Part shown: in pieces, positions 17,775-26,948 of the stretch
Layout of the letters: each line of letters starts with the position of its first letter
How positions within the stretch are numbered: position 1 is the first letter of the stretch
Assembly (NCBI RefSeq): GCF_000175215.2
Contig: NC_014816.1
Coordinates: 2,105,001 to 2,169,000 of the forward strand
Length of the DNA stretch: 64,000 bases
DNA from: Asticcacaulis excentricus CB 48
GTDB taxonomy: Bacteria > Pseudomonadota > Alphaproteobacteria > Caulobacterales > Caulobacteraceae
Direction: 5' to 3'
Notes under the pieces: model-generated
Databases searched by the model: none
Seen by the model: the letters and a program-made list of their open reading frames with translations, nothing else
Told to the model about the DNA's origin: nothing
Program-made: the position numbers and the translations under genes

Positions 17775-19891
17775 TTACAGCGCCTTGAAACGGATGGCCT
17801 GACCGCCGCCGGGCGCCAGTTTCAACGTCAGGCGGTCTTTGGAGGTCACCTTGCGCTTTTCGATCTGCATCGAATGGCGGGCGTCGGTGCGGTAATCGGC
17901 ATCCTCGCCGTCGCGGTAAATTTGCGCCTCGTAGGTCTTACCAGGCGTCAGGAAATCGAGCGCGATGTCGAGGCTACGCGCCTCTTCGTCCGTCACTGCC
18001 CCCAGATACCAGTCGCGGCTGTTCTTATCGAGGCGTACCAGCGTGGCATAGTCACCCGGTTCCCCGCTCAGCATCTTTGTGTCGGCCCAGTCTGTCGGCA
18101 CGTCCTTAATGAACTGAAACGCCGGCATTTCCTTCTCGTAGTTTTCAATCAGATCGGCGGCCATATGTATCGGCGAATAAAGCACGACATAGAGAGCCAG
18201 CTGCTTGGCCTTGGTCGAATAGATCGGCTTGCCATTGCCCTGAAGGCTGAGGACGCCCGGAGTAAAGTCCATGGGGCCGGACAACATACGGGTGAAGACC
18301 AGATTCGCCTCGTGTTCCGGCGGGTTGGGCGGATTGCCCCAGGCGTTATATTCCATGCCGCGCTGTCCTTCGCGGGACACCCAGTTGGGGTAGGTGCGGC
18401 GCAGGCCCGTATCCTTGATCGGCTCATGCGTATTGATGGCGATGTGGTACCTGGCCGCCGTTTCGGTCACCTTCTGGAAGTGGCGCACCATGTCCTGCGA
18501 GTCGTTCCAGGTGTAGTAGGGTTTGCCGTCAGAGCCCATCACCTTCGCCCCCCCGCATCGGCGACATAGCCGGTCTTCACCGCATCGACTCCGTTTTGCT
18601 GATAGAGGGAAAAGCCTGCATCCATCTGCGGTTCGTAATGCGCCGCATTGCCGCCCGTTTCATGGTGGCCAACAATATGCACGCCCTTCTTTTTGGCATA
18701 GGCAGACAACGCGGGAAGGTCGAAATCGGGATAAGCCTCAGTAAAGCTGAACAGGTGGCCGGTGGCGAACCAGTCTTCCCAGCCCGTGTTCCACCCTTCG
18801 ACCAGCACGCCGCGGAAGCCGTGCTTGGCCGCAAAATCGATATATTTTTTGGTGTATTCGGTCGTTGCCCCGTGCTTCGGCCCGGCCTCCCAGGTTTTGG
18901 TGCCGAGGTGCATGTCCCACCAGATACCAACATATTTGAACGGCTTGACCCAACTCACATCGCCCAGTTTGTTCGGCTCATTGAGGTTGAGCAGGATGTG
19001 CGAGTGATAAAGGTCCGGCGCATTATCGGTGATGATCACCATGCGCCAAGGCGTCGGAAACGGCGCGTCGCGCACCACATTTGGCCCGATGGACGACGGC
19101 GCCAGTCGCGTCTTCAGGCGCTGCCCATCGACGCGACGCATCCAGATGGCCGCATAGTCGATCAGAGCCGCTTCATGGAAGCTCATGTAAAGGCCGGAGT
19201 CGGTCTTCAGCGTCATCGGCGTTTGAGCCTCTGACACTTCGGCCAGCGGCGTCTTCTGGATGATATATTCTTCGCGATTCCACTCGCCGGCAACGTTCCA
19301 GTAGGCGGTCGCCTGGTCGCTAACGGCAAACTCGGTGAGTTCGTCGGTGATTTTCAGCGTTTTCAGTTGCGGTTGATCGGGGAATTCGTAGCGGAAGCCA
19401 AAGCCGTCATCGAACAGGCGGAACACCACCGTCATACGGCGATTGTCGTACTTTGCCTGCACCACATCGACACGCAGCTCGGTGTGGGTATCACGGATGG
19501 TCTTCCATTCGCCCCACGGCTGCTCCCACGTCTCGTCAAAGGCCGAGGTAGCGGTCTTTTCCACCGTGAAATTACGGTCCAGCTTGGGCTGATCAGCCAA
19601 GATGAAGCCTAGCCGAGACGGAGCGATGATCTCATGGCCCTTGCGGGATACGGCGTAGGACAACCGCCCGTCATTGTCGAGCAAGACCTTGACCGATAGG
19701 ACCTTACTGGGTGACTCAGCGGTGGCTATGACCGCCAGCCCCGTGGCCTGACTATAGGCCTCATCGAGCGTTTCGGCGGCGGCCACGGCGGGCGGGGCCC
19801 AGCCAATCGTTGCGGTCGTAGCGGTAAGCGTCATGGCAAGCCCCATCAAAACTGGCATACCGAGGCTAAATCGCTTTGCGCGAACTGTCAT
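17775..19891 (-). pseudogene. GH97 alpha-glucosidase/alpha-galactosidase, broken by a frameshift
   Basis: Two overlapping frames together encode one GH97 protein of about 706 residues. The N-terminal frame (18539-19891, 450 residues) has a signal peptide, the GH97 beta-sandwich and the start of the barrel, including VLVEGWNTGWEDW (Glu near 365) and DAVKTGYVADAG, then ends a few codons later. The C-terminal frame (17775-18542) continues with the TRTYP-like loop, NTHEPIKDTG and GMEYNAWG, which hold the acid and base Glu residues of inverting members such as SusB. One extra G in the run of seven at 18548-18554 would join the frames perfectly. The gene may be decayed, phase-variable or mis-sequenced. 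A GGGAG site precedes the ATG, and two LacI-type operators lie upstream. Confidence 0.88.
18548..18554 (-). other. Seven-G run at the GH97 frameshift point
   Basis: On the coding strand the sequence reads GATGC followed by seven G and then CGAAGG. In the upstream frame this reads into TGA within three codons. With eight G residues the frame continues as A-G-G-A-K-V-M-G into the conserved second half. Homopolymers of this kind are common sites of slippage and of base-calling error. Confidence 0.85.
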
Positions 19892-19963
19892 CGTCTGTCT
19901 CCCTGTGTTTTGTCGCTGTTGTTGTTTGTTCTTTGGTTAGCACACCGACCTGGTAGCGGCGCG

Positions 19964-19977
19964 TGCATACGTATTCA
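19964..19977. promoter_or_regulatory. LacI-type operator, copy 1 (GH97 promoter)
   Basis: TGCATACGTATTCA matches the perfect palindrome at 19996 in 13 of 14 positions. The centres of the two sites are 32 bases apart, about three helical turns, which would allow cooperative binding on one DNA face. It lies 73 bases upstream of the GH97 start on the minus strand. Confidence 0.7.
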
Positions 19978-19995
19978 GAACGCCTCCGCTCGCGT

Positions 19996-20009
19996 TGAAT
20001 ACGTATTCA
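19996..20009. promoter_or_regulatory. LacI-type operator, copy 2 (GH97 promoter)
   Basis: TGAATACGTATTCA is a perfect 14-base palindrome with the central CG step usual in LacI-family operators. An identical copy is upstream of the GH15 gene at 54177. The neighbouring LacI gene at 20208-21227 is the likely regulator. The rest of the 316-base gap holds this operator pair and the terminator-like hairpin at 20167. Confidence 0.75.
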
Positions 20010-20166
20010 GATTGCCGCTCTGCGCCCCAAGACCTAGTTTCCAGTCAAACGATTTTGCAGGGATAACCAAAGAACGACTCCCCCCTGATACCCCTTCTGC
20101 CCGTGGCAACGCGGCGGAACCGCCATTTCAGCCCTGGAATGGTTTCTTCTCAAACCTGACCTTATG

Positions 20167-20206
20167 ACCCCGCTGCGCGTCTCCCGTCGCACGGGGTTAT
20201 TTTTTT
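20167..20206 (+). terminator. Orphan plus-strand intrinsic terminator
   Basis: ACCCCG pairs with CGGGGT, extended inward by GCG with CGC, and is followed on the plus strand by TATTTTTTT. This is a good rho-independent terminator in the plus direction, but both flanking genes run on the minus strand. On the minus strand the hairpin lacks a following T run. It therefore suggests a short plus-strand transcript ending here, starting somewhere near the GH97 operators. Confidence 0.5.
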
Positions 20207-20207
20207 G

Positions 20208-21227
20208 CTATCCGCCACAGCTTTCGCGGACAATCAGCCGGGTAGGCACGCGCACCGGCTCCACAGGCTCATTGGCGATCATGCGATCCAGTGCATCGAC
20301 GAGCGCCCGCGCCGCCGCCGTTGTATCCTGTCGCACGGTAGAAAGCGCCGGGGTGGTGCAGGCCGCCGCCCACAGGTCATCAAAGCCGATCACCGACACG
20401 TCCTGCGGCACGCGCCTTCCCTGTTTCTGCAGGACCTGCATGGCCCCGATGGCCGGCAGGTCCGCCGTGGCAAACACCGCATCAAAATTTGCCCCGCGAG
20501 CTATCAGCCCTGCCACCGCCGCTGCTCCGTCTTCGCGCGAGATAAAGCAGTCGGCCAGCAGGTCATCGTCTATGCTCAGGCCGTTTTCGCGCAGCGCCCG
20601 CGCATAGCCGTCATAACGGTCGCGAAACTCCGGATGGCTGGATGAGGCCTCACCAAGGAAGGCAATACGGCGCCGCCCTAGCCTGATCAGGTGCGACACG
20701 GCCTCATAGGCGCCCTGCGCGTTATCCGAGCCAACACTGTGCCCGGCCCCCGGCTGCACCAGCCCCCAGACGACCCACGGTTCGCCGATGTCACTTAAAC
20801 CCTCTGCCTTGCGCACATAGTCGTCGTAGTCTTTATAGCCCAGCAGGATCAGACCATCGGCACGCCGCGCAAAGCCATAGTCATTGCTCCAGCTTGCGCT
20901 TTGCTGTTGCAGTGAGGTCAGGACGTCATAGCCCTTCTGTCCGGCATATTTGAGGATCGCTCCCAGCAGCGGCACGAAGAACGGGTTAATAGGATTGTCC
21001 TGATCAAGGTCTTCGGAAATCAGTACGGCAATGGTGTTGATCTTCTTTGAGCGCAGTTTGCGCGCATTGACATCGACCGTGTAGTTGAGCTGTTGCGCCG
21101 CCTCGAAGACGCGTCGGCGCACCTCTTCGGAGACCGCCGGCGACTGGCTGAGCGCGCGCGAGACTGTGGCCTGCGAAACGCCGGCCAGCGCCGCTATGTC
21201 AAAGGATGTTGGCCGTTTAACCCCCAC
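20208..21227 (-). CDS. LacI-family transcriptional regulator
   Basis: I choose the GTG at 21227, six bases after a strong GGGAGG site; the longer frame to 21254 includes that ribosome site. The 339-residue protein has an N-terminal helix-turn-helix (SFDIAALAGVSQATVSRALS), the hinge helix NARKLRSKK and a periplasmic-binding-like effector domain. The typical C-terminal motif RVPQDVSVIGFDD and the ending LIVRESCGG are present. It lies directly upstream of the GH97 locus and probably binds the TGAATACGTATTCA sites there and at the GH15 gene. The effector is therefore likely an alpha-glucoside. That link is inference. Confidence 0.9.
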   Translation of the reverse strand: MGVKRPTSFDIAALAGVSQATVSRALSQSPAVSEEVRRRVFEAAQQLNYTVDVNARKLRSKKINTIAVLISEDLDQDNPINPFFVPLLGAILKYAGQKGYDVLTSLQQQSASWSNDYGFARRADGLILLGYKDYDDYVRKAEGLSDIGEPWVVWGLVQPGAGHSVGSDNAQGAYEAVSHLIRLGRRRIAFLGEASSSHPEFRDRYDGYARALRENGLSIDDDLLADCFISREDGAAAVAGLIARGANFDAVFATADLPAIGAMQVLQKQGRRVPQDVSVIGFDDLWAAACTTPALSTVRQDTTAAARALVDALDRMIANEPVEPVRVPTRLIVRESCGG

Positions 21228-21275
21228 GCGGAGCCTCCCTTTTTTGCGCAGCATAACCCGCTTCGGGAGCGACGG

Positions 21276-23252
21276 CTATTCCCTAATATAGAGGGTCTTC
21301 TCTGCCCCTTCGATCGTACTGCCGTCGGTGCGCGTGGCGCGTAGAGACAGGGTGTGCGCTCCCGGTTTCAAACCCGCCTTATCCAGCTTGAAATCAAATT
21401 GCAGCTTCGGCCAGTTAGGGTCATAGCGCAGGGCGTCGGGCGTTTTGAAACCTTCCGGATCAAGCCCGTAATGGCCCTGTGTCACCGGCTTGCCATCGAT
21501 CAGTATATCGACGCGTGTCACGCCTTGCACATCGGCGGCGATACCAAAATAGTTGGTCTGCGCGTTGGCCTCTAGGAACTGCCCGCGCGGAGGCTGGGCT
21601 ATATAGAGTTCCGGCAAAAGAGCGCACGGCGCAGGTGGCGACGTCACAGCGTCCTTGCGTAGGCGTCCGGTATAAAACGCCACCACATTGCGCCCCGGCG
21701 GCAGCTCGATGCGCTTATAAAGCATCAGGTCGTCAAAGCGCTGACAGAGGTCACGCCGGAAGCTCAACTCCTCCGGCTGATGGTAGAGATAGCTGGGATC
21801 GGGCAGGACCAGCACCACACCCTTGCCCGCCTTCGCCTTGATCAGGTCGCGTTGCCCGAGCCCCCAGGTCTGACGCGCCGTGCCAAAGCGCGAAAAGCCG
21901 TCATAAGGCTCGCCAAGCGTATAAAAGGTGCGCGACGGTCTGTTGGGAAACTCTAGGCGCACCGCCGGGACGTGACCCGACACGGCGACGGCGACTTCGG
22001 GGCCAAACTGCTGCCGCGCCACCGCCTCAGCCTCGATCAGAGTTGGGTGCAGCACGGTCCAGTCTTCGTTGCGCATGAAGTTTATTTGCTTCCACTGCCA
22101 CGGCAGCTTTTCGGTATGCGCCCAGGCGTATTCATAGACGGTGATGCCGATACCGACGCCCAACGCCAGAACCGGACCCAGCGCCAGCACGCCTTGTCGC
22201 AGACGGCGTGCGCCCATCGTTTTGGCCTGATCGACGAAGCTGATCAGCACGCCAGGCAGGCCTACCACCAGCGGCACATAGGCCAGGAACGGCCAGTGCG
22301 GCATGATCTGCGCATTGGCGGGCGACTGGACGAAATAGAAGGCGAAGATAAACACGCCGACGATACCCAGCAGCGCCAACGGCTTGCGCCAGTGATCCCA
22401 GCACATCGTTTTCGCCGCAAAGATTAGGCCAACAAAAAAGACCGGTGTGACCAGCCCGACCTGCTGATTGAGAAAGGCGGTCATTAGCTTCAGTTCCGGC
22501 CGCCACACCGGGCGGTTGGTGACATGAAAAGCGATGGCGGGCCAGTCGTTGAAGACGTTGTACAGCAAAGACGGTAAAAGCCCCAGCGCAGCCACGGCGC
22601 CAGTCGCCCAGAACTTGGGCCGCGTCCACAACTGCCGCCCAGCCGTCGTCAGAAGGGCAAACAGCACAATCCCCGCGCCAGGGAACAGGAAGCGAAAGTG
22701 GACAAACAGGCCTAGTGCCCCGCACAGGCCCGTCAAAAGCCACCACTTCCACTCATCCGTCTTGAAAGCGCGCAGAAGGCAGCCCAGCATCAGGGCCAGC
22801 AGAAGTTGCAACAGCCCTTCCGGATAGAAGATGGTGCCCGACATCGACAGCGGCGGGATCAGCAGCGACAGTATAGCGGCCCACATAGCCTGACGCGCCG
22901 GGACGACCGGTTTGGCCATAAACCAGATGGCAAACGGAATGGCAGTGGCGATCAGTAGTGACAGCACCCGCAGCGGCAGGACCTCCATGCCGAAGACGAG
23001 CGTAACGGGCCGCGACAGCAGCGGAAAACCGGCAGGAATATCGGGATAGCCTAGTTCCGGGTAGAGGCCGGACACGGCGAAGTGCCCCTCTTCCCAGATG
23101 ACATTGGCTGTCATCGCGATATAGAGCTTCCACACAAAGAGCACCGCGCCGATGATCAGCCCAACGCGCAACAGCGTGCGATCGTCGCCAAACAGGGGCT
23201 TTTGCGGCCCCAAGGCTTCCGGTCCCTGTCCGATCTCATACAACTGGGTCAT
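21276..23252 (-). CDS. GT39-like membrane glycosyltransferase
   Basis: The 658-residue protein has about ten to twelve membrane helices in the first 380 residues and a soluble C-terminal region. The first loop holds an acidic pair in NVIWEEGHF, followed by a membrane-proximal region with FPLLSRP, resembling PMT/ArnT-type (PF13231) lipid-linked sugar transferases. The C-terminus looks like a beta-sandwich domain. The acceptor is unknown. It ends 48 bases before the LacI gene on the same strand, so read-through into the regulator is possible. Confidence 0.7.
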   Translation of the reverse strand: MTQLYEIGQGPEALGPQKPLFGDDRTLLRVGLIIGAVLFVWKLYIAMTANVIWEEGHFAVSGLYPELGYPDIPAGFPLLSRPVTLVFGMEVLPLRVLSLLIATAIPFAIWFMAKPVVPARQAMWAAILSLLIPPLSMSGTIFYPEGLLQLLLALMLGCLLRAFKTDEWKWWLLTGLCGALGLFVHFRFLFPGAGIVLFALLTTAGRQLWTRPKFWATGAVAALGLLPSLLYNVFNDWPAIAFHVTNRPVWRPELKLMTAFLNQQVGLVTPVFFVGLIFAAKTMCWDHWRKPLALLGIVGVFIFAFYFVQSPANAQIMPHWPFLAYVPLVVGLPGVLISFVDQAKTMGARRLRQGVLALGPVLALGVGIGITVYEYAWAHTEKLPWQWKQINFMRNEDWTVLHPTLIEAEAVARQQFGPEVAVAVSGHVPAVRLEFPNRPSRTFYTLGEPYDGFSRFGTARQTWGLGQRDLIKAKAGKGVVLVLPDPSYLYHQPEELSFRRDLCQRFDDLMLYKRIELPPGRNVVAFYTGRLRKDAVTSPPAPCALLPELYIAQPPRGQFLEANAQTNYFGIAADVQGVTRVDILIDGKPVTQGHYGLDPEGFKTPDALRYDPNWPKLQFDFKLDKAGLKPGAHTLSLRATRTDGSTIEGAEKTLYIRE

Positions 23253-23306
23253 GCGCGGCCTCCCTTCCCTCTTCTATAGCGGGGTTTAAGGTGGAGGCAA
23301 TGCGGG

Positions 23307-23373
23307 AAAGCCACCCCACCCAGGTTCGCTACGCTCGCTGTCCCCTCCTCGCTGGTGAGGATGGGGTGGCTTT
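23307..23373. repeat. Intergenic inverted repeat (AAAGCCACCCCA type)
   Basis: AAAGCCACCCCA at 23307-23318 and TGGGGTGGCTTT at 23362-23373 are perfect 12-base inverted arms around 43 bases that hold further short palindromes (GCTACGCTCGC, CCTCCTCGCTGG). It fills most of the gap between the divergent glycosyltransferase and serine deaminase genes. There is no T run. It resembles the palindromic intergenic repeats common in this bacterial group. Confidence 0.6.
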
Positions 23374-23438
23374 GCAGTACAACTGCCCGCCAAAGCATGT
23401 TAAGCCGCCATACCGTTACATCTGCATCGAGTTTCCCC

Positions 23439-24833
23439 ATGCTTTCCGTCCTCGATATGTTCAAGATCGGCATTGGCCCGTCCTCCTCGCACACGGTCGG
23501 GCCGATGCGCATTACGCGCCGCGCCCTGATCGAGGCGAAGGCGGCGGGGGTGCTTGAGCAGGCGGCGCGGGTGCGGGTGGAGCTTCAGGGCTCACTGGCC
23601 CTGACCGGAATTGGTCACGGCTCGGACAAGGCCGCAGTGCTCGGGCTGCTGGGCGCCGAACCGGATCAGGTCGATCCCGACTGGGCCGATGCCACCTATG
23701 AAGCGCTGAAAACCGCCTCAGAGATTTCGCTGTTTGGCGGCCAGACAATTGGCTTTGATTATCGCCGCGATATCGACTTTCGCGGCGACATCACGCCGCG
23801 CCTGCATCCCAATGGCATGAGCGTGCGCCTGTATGATTCGGCGGGTGCGGAAGTGTTTGAGCGCACTCTCTATTCGACCGGCGGGGGCTTTATCGCCTCG
23901 GCGGCGCAACTATCGGCTCCGGCGCAAAACGACCGCATCAGCGTGGGTCAAAAGGCGGCCCTGCCTTTTACGTCGGGGGCAGAATTGCTGCACATATGTG
24001 CGCAGCACACTCTCAATATCTATGACGTGGTGCTGGCCAACGAAGATGCCCGTCGCCCACGCGCCGAAACCGATGCCGGGCTAAAACGCATCTGGGAGGT
24101 GATGGATTCAGGCATCAACCGCGGCCTGAAAACCAGTGGTATCCTGCCGGGTGGACTGAGCGTGCAGCGCCGGGCCCCACGCCTTTTTGAGACACTAAAA
24201 ACCGAAGCGCACAATCAAGAATCCGAGCGCCTGTTCGACTGGTTGAACGTGTTTGCCATGGCCATCAACGAGGAGAATGCCGCGGGCGGGCGCGTCGTGA
24301 CCGCTCCCACCAATGGCGCGGCGGGCATTATCCCGGCCCTGATCCGCTATTATTGCGCCTTTGATGGCTGGAGCGAGGCCGATACGCGCTCGGACGGCAG
24401 GATCGGGCGTTTTCTGCTCACCGCCGCGGGTATCGGCATGATCTATAAGCAGCGTGCCTCGCTGTCTGGAGCCGAGATGGGCTGTCAGGGCGAAGTCGGC
24501 GTCGCCTGTTCGATGGGCGCGGCGGGCCTCAGCGCCGTCTGGGGCGGCAGCGCGCCGCAGATCGAGCACGCCGCCGAAATCGGCATGGAGCACAATCTGG
24601 GCCTGACCTGCGATCCGGTCGGCGGTCTGGTGCAAATCCCATGCATTGAGCGCAACGCCATCGGCGCGGTGAAAGCCGCCAATGCCGCGCGCCTGTCCTT
24701 GCGCGACGAAGGGCCGCACAAGGTGACGCTGGATCAGGTGATCGAAACCATGCGCCAGACCGGCCTCGACATGTCGTCGAAGTATAAGGAAACCTCGCAG
24801 GGCGGCCTGGCCGTCAATGTGGTGGAGTGTTAA
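23439..24833 (+). CDS. sdaA: L-serine ammonia-lyase (iron-sulfur type)
   Basis: The 464-residue enzyme converts L-serine to pyruvate and ammonia. The start at 23439 gives the family N-terminus MLSVLDMFKIGIGPSSSHT; the frame runs further upstream but that part is not conserved. Visible elements are the N-terminal beta domain, TAPTNGAAGIIPA, and the cluster-ligand Cys regions EMGCQGEVGVACSMGAAG and LTCDPVGGLVQIPC. It is a single-chain enzyme of the E. coli SdaA type. No strong ribosome site is seen. Confidence 0.93.
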   Translation: MLSVLDMFKIGIGPSSSHTVGPMRITRRALIEAKAAGVLEQAARVRVELQGSLALTGIGHGSDKAAVLGLLGAEPDQVDPDWADATYEALKTASEISLFGGQTIGFDYRRDIDFRGDITPRLHPNGMSVRLYDSAGAEVFERTLYSTGGGFIASAAQLSAPAQNDRISVGQKAALPFTSGAELLHICAQHTLNIYDVVLANEDARRPRAETDAGLKRIWEVMDSGINRGLKTSGILPGGLSVQRRAPRLFETLKTEAHNQESERLFDWLNVFAMAINEENAAGGRVVTAPTNGAAGIIPALIRYYCAFDGWSEADTRSDGRIGRFLLTAAGIGMIYKQRASLSGAEMGCQGEVGVACSMGAAGLSAVWGGSAPQIEHAAEIGMEHNLGLTCDPVGGLVQIPCIERNAIGAVKAANAARLSLRDEGPHKVTLDQVIETMRQTGLDMSSKYKETSQGGLAVNVVEC

Positions 24834-25124
24834 AGCGATATGTCGAGAATCGCGAGCAGATATAGACGGAATATTTATAAAAAACAATAATTTATATAGA
24901 AGACGCACAACTCAATCTGGCGAGGCACTTGGACAAAACATCGTTCGATATGAAGCCTTGTAATGCGCTCGCCTTAGCGATTTTACGCCTTCACATTTTT
25001 AGGAACGCGCCGAGTTTGCGAGGCGGAGGGGTATCTTCACGGGGTGTACCGCACCGTCATACTCGCTTCCCTCGCTGCCACCGCCCGACGTCGTAGGATG
25101 GAGGAAAGTTTAAACTGGCCGACC

Positions 25125-25553
25125 CTAATTTTTGACGGGCATCCGCTTGAGGCACTCATTCAGACGTTGCGTCAGGGTGTCGCTGTCCACCTTGCCAATC
25201 GTGGTCTTGACGGCAGGGGTCGCAACCGCCGCGAAGACAAAGCGTTCAGTGTGACCTTCGGCGATCTTGATGGCGGCATCGGCTTCACTAAGCGACTTTT
25301 TGGCAGCCTCCAGCCCTTCGGTCGAAAGGTTGGGTGAGCGTTCAACACGCACAAGCAGACTGTCCATAATCTCGTACTGACGATCGCGCAGCACCTCGGC
25401 AATCGCGCGGCACTCGCTGGCTTCGGCGGCACTAAGCGGCTTTATGTCCATCACAGGTACCGGCGATTGAGGGGCAGTCTGCGCCGCAGCGACGCCCATC
25501 AGCAGCCCCGTCAGTCCCATCCCTATCGCGGCCGCGTGACGCACAAGGCTCAT
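25125..25553 (-). CDS. Secreted protein of unknown function
   Basis: The 142-residue protein has a signal peptide (hydrophobic core GLTGLLMGVAAAQT) and a helical mature part with two Cys (SECRAIAEVL and NECLKRMP) that could form a disulfide. I do not recognise a family. The 291 bases between sdaA and this gene are AT-rich around 24880 and show no feature I can name. Confidence 0.55.
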   Translation of the reverse strand: MSLVRHAAAIGMGLTGLLMGVAAAQTAPQSPVPVMDIKPLSAAEASECRAIAEVLRDRQYEIMDSLLVRVERSPNLSTEGLEAAKKSLSEADAAIKIAEGHTERFVFAAVATPAVKTTIGKVDSDTLTQRLNECLKRMPVKN

Positions 25554-25603
25554 GAAACTCCCCGCTGAATAAAGGGTGCCGATAGCATCGGCGCGCGGCT
25601 CAA

Positions 25604-26497
25604 TTATGGCACAGAGATATAGCCGCTGTCGATCAGCCAGTCCGACAAGCGCGCGGGCCAGTCTTTGATTGCGCGCAGGTTCGAGCGCTCACCCATATTG
25701 AAGGCATGACCGCCGGCGGCCAATATGTGCGTTTCCACCGGCACCTGCGGCCACGCCGCATAGAGTTGCGAGAGGCGGTCAAGGACCGCCACCGGCCCGT
25801 GATCATCGTGCGCCGTTAGGAAGAAGGCCGGGGGGGGTGCCGTCTCAAAGCGCACCGGCACGCCTAAAGGCCCTGGATAGACCTCGATGATAAAGTCCGG
25901 ACGTGCACTCAGCCGATCCACCGGATCGGCCGCCGTCGCAACCCCCTCAAAGTCCGCAAAAGCCGTCATGTGGACCAGCTCGCCCCCGGCGGAAAAAGCC
26001 ATTACACCAATGCGTTTGATGCCGTATTCGGCGGCGTGGGCGCGCACCCAGCGCACGGCGCGCCTCAGGTCTGCGGCGCCGTGAGTGGCGATGTCATAAT
26101 CAGCTTTCGGATTGTCGCTTTCACGCCCCAGGCGGTACTTCAGGGCAAAAGCCGTCACGCCCTGCGCCTGAAGGAAGCGCGACGGTTTCAGCCCTTCAGA
26201 GTTGAAGACGAGGTTTTCGTGACCGCCGCCAGGCAGGACGATTATGGCCGTGCCGCTGTTTCGGGCGGGGTCGGGGCGAAACACGGTCACGGACGGATTA
26301 TTGACGCCCCGCACCCACCAGTCGCCGGATTTTTCAGGCACATCGCGCAAGGCCTCAAAGCCCGGCGCGCCCTTGTCCCACAGGGGCGTAACGACGCCCG
26401 CCTCGGGGGCAATGGTCTGCGCCAGCGCGGGCGACAGGCTCAGCACCGAAACGGCGAATGCCAGACTATTGGCGAGAAAACAGGCGCGCATGATCAT
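25604..26497 (-). CDS. Secreted alpha/beta-hydrolase (acetyl-xylan-esterase-like)
   Basis: The 297-residue protein has a signal peptide ending in ALA/QTI, an oxyanion motif LPGGGH, the nucleophile elbow AFSAGGEL, and a C-terminal His in AGGHAFNMGE. These match the BD-FAE/acetyl-xylan esterase branch that deacylates plant polysaccharide fragments in the periplasm. It is a single gene on the minus strand in the carbohydrate region. Substrate is inferred from family and context only. Confidence 0.75.
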   Translation of the reverse strand: MIMRACFLANSLAFAVSVLSLSPALAQTIAPEAGVVTPLWDKGAPGFEALRDVPEKSGDWWVRGVNNPSVTVFRPDPARNSGTAIIVLPGGGHENLVFNSEGLKPSRFLQAQGVTAFALKYRLGRESDNPKADYDIATHGAADLRRAVRWVRAHAAEYGIKRIGVMAFSAGGELVHMTAFADFEGVATAADPVDRLSARPDFIIEVYPGPLGVPVRFETAPPPAFFLTAHDDHGPVAVLDRLSQLYAAWPQVPVETHILAAGGHAFNMGERSNLRAIKDWPARLSDWLIDSGYISVP

Positions 26498-26554
26498 CCT
26501 CCCTTATGTTTGGAAGGAGCATAAAGCGATGTGCGAAAATGTGTATCCGGTTTT

Positions 26555-26863
26555 TTACAACGCCGTCGTCGCGGCGGCTTCGACCGTGTAATCCGCTGCC
26601 ACGCGAAGCTCACGCAACGGGCGCACAATATCGATCGACTGCTGATAAAGCGGATGCTCCTTGTAGGCCCGCAAGGCCGTCACATCGGAAAATTCTCCGT
26701 AAACCACGACTTCGATATCGTTGCCGAGTTGATCGACCTTTTCATTAAAGGCGACCTCAAGCTTCTGGGCGTGCGGGATCTGCGTAAGCAGGGACAGGCC
26801 CTGACGGATGCGGTCGCGGTCGGCGCTATCCTTGCAACTGAACATGACGATGTGACGCAGCAT
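26555..26863 (-). CDS. Dabb-domain protein (stress-responsive alpha/beta barrel)
   Basis: The 102-residue protein starts MLRHIVMFSC and contains VVVYGEFSDVTALRAYKEHPLYQ, the hallmark of the dimeric alpha-beta barrel (Dabb) family. Members in bacteria have mostly unknown substrates, and a few are decarboxylases or isomerases. No membrane segment or signal peptide is seen. Confidence 0.85.
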   Translation of the reverse strand: MLRHIVMFSCKDSADRDRIRQGLSLLTQIPHAQKLEVAFNEKVDQLGNDIEVVVYGEFSDVTALRAYKEHPLYQQSIDIVRPLRELRVAADYTVEAAATTAL

Positions 26864-26948
26864 CGGGGCAATCCGTACAAAATGTAACCGCCGCCCCTCT
26901 TAAAGCGTCAGGCGGCTCAGTCAACCGTCATGAGGGAAAATGCCTGGC

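Noticed and set aside
19910..20167. 85-codon plus-strand frame in the GH97 upstream gap
   Set aside because: It starts at TTG without a ribosome site, is Arg- and Pro-rich, and runs through both operator palindromes; a non-coding transcript is more likely.
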